The notes beneath the pieces were generated by a model. The model searched no databases, was not told the DNA's origin, and saw only the letters and a list, made by a program, of their open reading frames with translations. A stretch of DNA of 11,100 nucleotides from JADCRZ01 sp039921525 (lineage in GTDB: Bacteria > Bacteroidota > Bacteroidia > Chitinophagales > Chitinophagaceae), in contig JBDSBP010000164.1 of assembly GCA_039921525.1 (NCBI GenBank), forward strand, positions 1-11,100, written 5' to 3'. The position numbers and the translations under genes are program-made. Every line of letters begins with the position of its first letter. The stretch's first letter is position 1. Below are positions 7,918 through 11,100 of this stretch, piece after piece.

Positions 7918-8559
7918 ATGAAAAGAATTTTACGATATTTTTTACTGGCTGCCTTTCTGGTTCCTGTGGCGGCAAAGGCCCAGTTTGGAGAATTGAAAGA
8001 TTCCGTTGTTCAGTTATATGGTGTTATCATGACGGCTGACAGCCTAAGGGGAATTCCCGGTGTGAGTGTTACGATCAAAGGACAAAATCGCGGTACGCCC
8101 TCAAGCGACGAAGGCGTATTTTCCATTGTAGTAATGAAAGGAGACCAGGTTGAATTTACCAGTATCGGTTATAAACCCAAACTCATAACTATCCCCCGTG
8201 AGTTACAGGGAAATCAATACAGCGTCATACAGTTGCTGGTTACCGACACGATGTATCTCCCCGTAACGATCATTAAACCCCGACCAACGCGTGAACAGTT
8301 TGAACGTGATTTTGTAAATGCACATATACCGGATGATAACCTTGAAATAGCCCGGCAAAATACAGATGCCAGCAAACGACGCATACTGATGAGAACCTTA
8401 CCATATGATGGGGGGGAATCTGCCGGTTTTAATCTTCGCCAGGGCGCCAGCAAATACTACTCTGCCGGTCAGATGCCGCAGCAAAATATTTTCAATCCTT
8501 TTGCCTGGGCAGAGTTTATCCAGGCCTGGAAGCGGGGAGATTACAGGAATAAGAATTAG
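7918..8559 (+). CDS. Exported protein with carboxypeptidase regulatory-like domain
   Basis: I place the start at 7918 and not at the in-frame ATG 7858: the 213-residue product then begins MKRILRYFLLAAFLVPVAAKAQ, a clean signal peptide cleaved after Ala21. The 20 extra residues from 7858 would sit in front of the signal peptide and come from a CCCTT/AAGGG inverted repeat. Residues about 32-108 match the carboxypeptidase regulatory-like (CarboxypepD_reg) beta sandwich seen at the N terminus of TonB-dependent receptors: VQLYGVIM, GIPGVSVTIKG, GVFSI and FTSIGYKP. No receptor barrel follows. Instead there is a C-terminal region of about 100 residues (112-213) with PRPTREQFERDF, IPDDNLEIA and NPFAWAEFIQAWKRGDYR, which I cannot assign to a named domain. 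A surface or periplasmic role is inferred. It diverges from mrp across 280 bp that hold a promoter-like sequence. A GTATGAG array begins at the base after its TAG stop. Confidence 0.85.
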   Translation: MKRILRYFLLAAFLVPVAAKAQFGELKDSVVQLYGVIMTADSLRGIPGVSVTIKGQNRGTPSSDEGVFSIVVMKGDQVEFTSIGYKPKLITIPRELQGNQYSVIQLLVTDTMYLPVTIIKPRPTREQFERDFVNAHIPDDNLEIARQNTDASKRRILMRTLPYDGGESAGFNLRQGASKYYSAGQMPQQNIFNPFAWAEFIQAWKRGDYRNKN

Positions 8560-8587
8560 GTATGAGGTGTGAGCTGTGAGGTATGAG
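8560..8587 (+). repeat. Four-unit GTATGAG array after the carboxypeptidase-regulatory-like gene
   Basis: TAG (8557-8559) is followed without a gap by GTATGAG, GTGTGAG, CTGTGAG and GTATGAG. Unit number, first and last units, and position after TAG are the same as for the array behind mrp. Confidence 0.85.
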
Positions 8588-8590
8588 TAT

Positions 8591-8625
8591 AGCTATCAGC
8601 CGTCAGCTATCAGCTATCAGCTATT
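8591..8625 (+). repeat. Five-unit AGCTATC array
   Basis: AGCTATC, AGCCGTC, AGCTATC, AGCTATC and AGCTATT at exactly 7 bp. The array begins three bases after the GTATGAG array, so two heptamer families lie side by side in one spacer. Confidence 0.85.
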
Positions 8626-8683
8626 GTTACCAGGTTAGTCCGATGTCACAATGTAAATAACTTAGAAGTCATATAAAAAGTAA

Positions 8684-8700
8684 GAGGTATGAGGTGTGTG
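8684..8700 (+). repeat. Short GTATGAG remnant
   Basis: GAG, GTATGAG (8687-8693) and GTGTGTG (8694-8700) form a two-unit remnant of the same family. The rest of the 228-bp spacer (8560-8787) shows no gene or -7 box I can support. Confidence 0.6.
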
Positions 8701-8757
8701 GCACTTCCTGAAATAGAGGGTGATAACATTACGGAAGAAGTATTAAAACTGTGCAAA

Positions 8758-8770
8758 ACCCCGAAGGGGT
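8758..8770 (+). repeat. ACCCC-GAA-GGGGT hairpin before the dehydrogenase start
   Basis: A perfect 5-bp stem with a GAA loop, followed by GGCATTATTTATA, ends 17 bases before the ATG at 8788. It resembles a hairpin repeat I recall scattered through Bacteroidota genomes. In the mRNA it would sit close to the ribosome binding region. Confidence 0.5.
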
Positions 8771-8787
8771 GGCATTATTTATAAAGC

Positions 8788-9714
8788 ATGCCTGATAACT
8801 CCCCGCTCATACCTCATACCTCATACCTCGTACCTGTATCCGTCATAGGCGCTGGTACAATGGGTAACGGCATATCACATGTTTTTGCGCAGGCAGGATT
8901 TAATGTTACGCTGATTGATATCAGTACTGCACAACTGGAAAAAGCAAGGGCAACCATTTCAAAAAATTTCGACAGGCAGGTGGCTAAGGGAATCATTGCT
9001 GAAGATGAGAAAACTGCCACGTTATCCCGCTTAACCCTAAGCGACGATCTTACGAAAGGTGTTCAAAAAGCCGGATTGGTAATTGAAGCGGCCACCGAAA
9101 ACGTAGAACTTAAGCTAAAAATATTTAAGTCGCTGGATGAAACCGCGCCAAAAGACGCTATTCTGGCTAGTAATACCTCCTCTATTTCCATCACCAGGAT
9201 CGCCTCTGCTACCCGGCGACCGGAACGAGTGATCGGCATGCATTTCATGAACCCGGTGCCGGTGATGAAACTGGTTGAGATCATTAACGGCTTTGCCACC
9301 AAAAAAGAAGTTACGGATACAATCGTTTCATTAACGCACCAAATTGGCAAGATTTCCTGCGTGGTTAACGATTACCCTGGCTTTATTGCCAACCGCATTC
9401 TGATGCCCATGATTAATGAGGCTATTTATAGTTTGTACGAAGGAGTTGCGGGCGTGGAAGCCATTGATACTATTATGAAATCGGGCATGTCTCACCCAAT
9501 GGGGCCATTACAGTTAGCTGATTTTATAGGACTGGATGTTTGCCTGAGCATTTTAAATGTGATGTACCAGGGTTTCGGAAACCAGAAGTATGCCCCGTGC
9601 CCCTTGCTGGTAAATATGGTTGCAGCGGGTAATCTTGGGGTTAAAAGTGGAGAAGGCTTTTATATTTATACAGCCGGCACTAAGGAACTGGTAGTGAGTG
9701 ATCGGTTCCTGTGA
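8788..9714 (+). CDS. 3-hydroxybutyryl-CoA / 3-hydroxyacyl-CoA dehydrogenase
   Basis: A 308-residue cytoplasmic NAD(P)-dependent enzyme interconverting acetoacetyl-CoA (or longer 3-oxoacyl-CoA) and 3-hydroxyacyl-CoA, used in butyrate-type or beta-oxidation metabolism. The Rossmann motif is VIGAGTMGNGIS (19-30). The substrate/catalytic residues are Ser131 in NTSS, His152 in MHFMNPVP, Glu164 in KLVEI and Asn202 in GFIANR. The His-Asn spacing (50) and His-Glu spacing (12) equal those of known family members. The C-terminal 3HCDH dimer domain (198-294) is complete. Relatives usually begin M-K-x-I-x-V-I-G-A-G. Here the ATG at 8788 adds about 14 residues, of which 7-16 (LIPHTSYLVP) are translated from a CTCATAC heptamer array. 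An in-frame TAA lies at 8782-8784, and the next ATG is inside the Rossmann motif, so 8788 is the only normal start. hbd would be a reasonable name, but chain-length specificity cannot be read from sequence. Confidence 0.92.
   Translation: MPDNSPLIPHTSYLVPVSVIGAGTMGNGISHVFAQAGFNVTLIDISTAQLEKARATISKNFDRQVAKGIIAEDEKTATLSRLTLSDDLTKGVQKAGLVIEAATENVELKLKIFKSLDETAPKDAILASNTSSISITRIASATRRPERVIGMHFMNPVPVMKLVEIINGFATKKEVTDTIVSLTHQIGKISCVVNDYPGFIANRILMPMINEAIYSLYEGVAGVEAIDTIMKSGMSHPMGPLQLADFIGLDVCLSILNVMYQGFGNQKYAPCPLLVNMVAAGNLGVKSGEGFYIYTAGTKELVVSDRFL
8806..8833 (-). repeat. Four-unit GTATGAG array inside the dehydrogenase reading frame
   Basis: On the plus strand the units are CTCATAC, CTCATAC, CTCATAC and CTCGTAC. 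The array is in the opposite orientation to the one at 8560. It is translated as residues 7-16 of the 3-hydroxybutyryl-CoA dehydrogenase; each gain or loss of a unit would shift the frame. Confidence 0.9.
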
Positions 9715-9733
9715 ATGTTTGGGGCTGGGCGGA

Positions 9734-9855
9734 TGTAGGGAGCGGGCTTGCCCCCGCCCTGTTACACCAGATACATGTTGTATTTTGTAAACGTTCCCTA
9801 AAATATTCTGGTAATTTCGTATGCAATCAGGGCGGGGGCAAGCCCGGCCCCTACA
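9734..9855. repeat. MITE-like inverted repeat between converging genes
   Basis: TGTAGGG-AGCGGGCTTGCC-CCCGCCCTG (9734-9761) is repeated inverted at 9828-9855 with 26 of 28 matches. The 66-bp centre is AT-rich. The total is 122 bp, without a coding gene and without a clear target-site duplication. It lies between the stop of the dehydrogenase gene and the stop of the oxidoreductase gene and could form a long hairpin in either transcript. The 168-bp convergent spacer holds nothing else I can name. Confidence 0.75.
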
Positions 9856-9881
9856 ACGCCCCTTACTTTTGGTGTCTGTCT

Positions 9882-10988
9882 CTACGAAACGTTTACCTTT
9901 TTCCCCGTTTCCGCAGCTTTGTAAATTGCCTCAATAATAGTAAGATCACGACGGCCCATTTCGCCTGGAACGCGTGAAGTTTTGTTAGATGTTACACATT
10001 GGGCAAAATCATCCATCTGCAAAGCCTGCTGGTTAGGTGGCGTATAATTTAACGGACCGCGGCTTGTTTCTACTACCAGGCCTTTATATGTAAATGCATG
10101 TTCCTTGAATTCAATCCAGCCTTTTGCACCTTCGGCTTTAAACCGATCGGCACCATGAGCATAGCTGGTTTGCGCCGTGCAAACGGCCCCGCCGGGAAAT
10201 TCCATTGTCCAGTCTATACCTTCTTCTACATCAGTGAATATGTCGGGCCTGGTTTTGGGATGAAATTTTGCCGTGACGGCAAGCGGGGTAGCGCCATTAG
10301 CCGCCATACATGCGCCCTGGATTATATACACGCCCAGGTCCATAATGGGTCCGCCGCCGGCCAGTTTTTTATCAGCACGCCATATCTTACTGCCCATCAC
10401 AAATCCCCGATCACCGGTCATTTTTGTAAAGGCGCCAAAGTCTTTTTCTTTTGCAAGTCGCATCATTTCCTTATGATATGGATCAAAGTGCAGGCGATAA
10501 CCGATGGAAAGCGTAACTTTCGCCGCACGACATGCTGCAAGAATAGCATCACACTCGGCAACGGTATTAGCCATTGGTTTTTCGCAGATGATATGTTTTC
10601 CTGCTTTTGCAGCAGCAATAGCGTGTTCGGCGTGCAGTCCATTCGGCGTTACAATATATATAATGTCGATATCTTTATTGTCGGCTATTTGCGACATCGT
10701 AGTATAGCTGTAAATATTCTTCGCCGGGAAACCATATTCTTTGGCCCATTTTTCACCCTTTTCTTTGGAGCCCGTAACCACGCCCTTAAGCTGGCAATAT
10801 TGAGTTTGTTTAAGTGCCGGCCCGAGTTGATTGGTGCTGTAGCCGCCTAAACCAACCAAAGCAACTCCCAGTTTCCGCGGCTGTTCGCCTAACAGGTGCA
10901 GTTTTTTTGAGAGAAATAATCCACCGGCACCCATTGAAATCTGTTCGATAAATAACCGGCGGTTGATAGATGACTTTCCCATAGACAT
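9882..10988 (-). CDS. Tat-leader Gfo/Idh/MocA family oxidoreductase (glucose-fructose oxidoreductase-like)
   Basis: A 368-residue NAD(P)-dependent sugar oxidoreductase. The N terminus has a twin-arginine leader: NRRLF (Arg10-Arg11) followed by a glycine-rich hydrophobic stretch to about residue 27. The protein is therefore probably folded with its cofactor in the cytoplasm and then exported. The Rossmann domain begins with VALVGLGGY (42-50). EKP (136-138) holds the catalytic Lys137. GYRLHFDPYH (163-172) and GGGPIMDLGVY (211-221, with Asp217 and Tyr221) match the glucose-fructose oxidoreductase subgroup. Such enzymes in Bacteroidota act on sugars or cyclitols in the periplasm; the substrate here is unknown. 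The start at 10988 gives the full leader; Met3 would do equally well. A five-unit TTAATTG/TTAATGG array lies immediately upstream, within the presumed leader of the mRNA. The gene converges with the dehydrogenase gene across a MITE-like inverted repeat. Confidence 0.92.
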   Translation of the reverse strand: MSMGKSSINRRLFIEQISMGAGGLFLSKKLHLLGEQPRKLGVALVGLGGYSTNQLGPALKQTQYCQLKGVVTGSKEKGEKWAKEYGFPAKNIYSYTTMSQIADNKDIDIIYIVTPNGLHAEHAIAAAKAGKHIICEKPMANTVAECDAILAACRAAKVTLSIGYRLHFDPYHKEMMRLAKEKDFGAFTKMTGDRGFVMGSKIWRADKKLAGGGPIMDLGVYIIQGACMAANGATPLAVTAKFHPKTRPDIFTDVEEGIDWTMEFPGGAVCTAQTSYAHGADRFKAEGAKGWIEFKEHAFTYKGLVVETSRGPLNYTPPNQQALQMDDFAQCVTSNKTSRVPGEMGRRDLTIIEAIYKAAETGKKVNVS

Positions 10989-10992
10989 AAAA

Positions 10993-11027
10993 TTAATGGT
11001 TAATTGTTAATGGTTAATTGTTAATTC
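10993..11027 (-). repeat. Five-unit TTAATGG/TTAATTG array upstream of the oxidoreductase
   Basis: TTAATGG, TTAATTG, TTAATGG, TTAATTG and TTAATTC alternate at exactly 7 bp, beginning four bases outside the oxidoreductase start codon. The array lies between that gene and its probable -7 box, so it should be part of the mRNA leader. Confidence 0.85.
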
Positions 11028-11079
11028 TACTTACACAAGTAATGAAGTGTTCTGTTGATTCTGTTGCATCTCTGTGTAA

Positions 11080-11087
11080 CAAATATA
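11080..11087 (-). promoter_or_regulatory. -7 box of a probable oxidoreductase promoter
   Basis: Minus-strand TATATTTG is a perfect TAnnTTTG. It is enclosed by the inverted repeat CTCTGTG (11070-11076) / CACAGAG (11091-11097), which could be an operator. The -33 element would lie beyond the window end, and the mRNA leader would be about 85 bases. Confidence 0.4.
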
Positions 11088-11100
11088 TTTCACAGAGTTA

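Noticed and set aside
8689..8784. A 31-codon plus-strand reading frame ending in the TAA just before the dehydrogenase start
   Set aside because: It starts inside a GTATGAG unit and ends in the ACCCC-GAA-GGGGT hairpin repeat, has no ribosome binding site and no recognisable motif; more likely repeat DNA that happens to be open.
9711..9977. 88-codon plus-strand frame overlapping the end of the dehydrogenase gene
   Set aside because: It is translated from the MITE-like arms and the antisense of the oxidoreductase gene; amino acid make-up is repeat-like.
9882..11100. The oxidoreductase as part of a sugar-utilisation cluster
   Set aside because: No SusC/SusD, glycoside hydrolase, isomerase or transporter gene lies in the window, so no pathway can be claimed.

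Overview
The window looks like chromosomal DNA of a Bacteroidota bacterium, probably Chitinophagaceae or a close relative. This is inferred from the gene families (an S9/DPP-IV-type exopeptidase with a signal peptide ending Ala-Gln, a type 2 PyrF, a PaiB-type flavoprotein, an Mrp whose usual CxxC is missing, a carboxypeptidase-regulatory-like exported protein, a Tat-type Gfo/Idh/MocA oxidoreductase), from near absence of strong Shine-Dalgarno sequences, and from perfect matches to the Bacteroidota -7 promoter box TAnnTTTG. No database search was possible, so the taxonomic placement is not firm.

Layout. From 7637 down to 131 six genes lie head to tail on the minus strand: mrp (Fe-S carrier ATPase), a PaiB-like FMN-binding protein, a lipoprotein glycerophosphodiester phosphodiesterase, pyrF, an HGSNAT-like multi-pass acyltransferase, and an exported S9 peptidase. 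Spacers are 84, 35, 188, 74 and 100 bp; the first three genes could share a transcript from a clear -7 box in front of mrp. The functions are diverse housekeeping and cell-envelope ones and do not form one obvious pathway. Diverging from mrp, on the plus strand, are an exported carboxypeptidase-regulatory-like protein (7918-8559) and a 3-hydroxybutyryl-CoA dehydrogenase (8788-9714). Converging on the latter is a Tat-leader Gfo/Idh/MocA oxidoreductase (10988-9882).

The most unusual content is not in the genes but between them. Five of the spacers carry short arrays with an exact 7-bp period, in three sequence families: GTATGAG, AGCTATC/GCTTTCA and TTAATTG/AATTAAT. They touch gene ends. Two four-unit GTATGAG arrays begin at the base after a TAG stop (mrp and the carboxypeptidase-regulatory-like gene). 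The S9 peptidase stop codon lies inside an AATTAAT array. A four-unit array is translated as residues 7-16 of the 3-hydroxybutyryl-CoA dehydrogenase, between its only usable ATG and the Rossmann fold, so its copy number sets the reading frame. Other dispersed-looking repeats are a roughly 120-bp MITE-like inverted repeat between the two converging genes, a pair of AAACCT-N3-AGGTTT palindromes between the phosphodiesterase gene and pyrF, and an ACCCC-GAA-GGGGT hairpin just before the dehydrogenase start.

The coding content is ordinary. No RNA genes, CRISPR arrays, transposase genes or defence genes were seen, and I did not find a new multi-gene system. The heptamer arrays at gene boundaries are the best candidate for something under-described.
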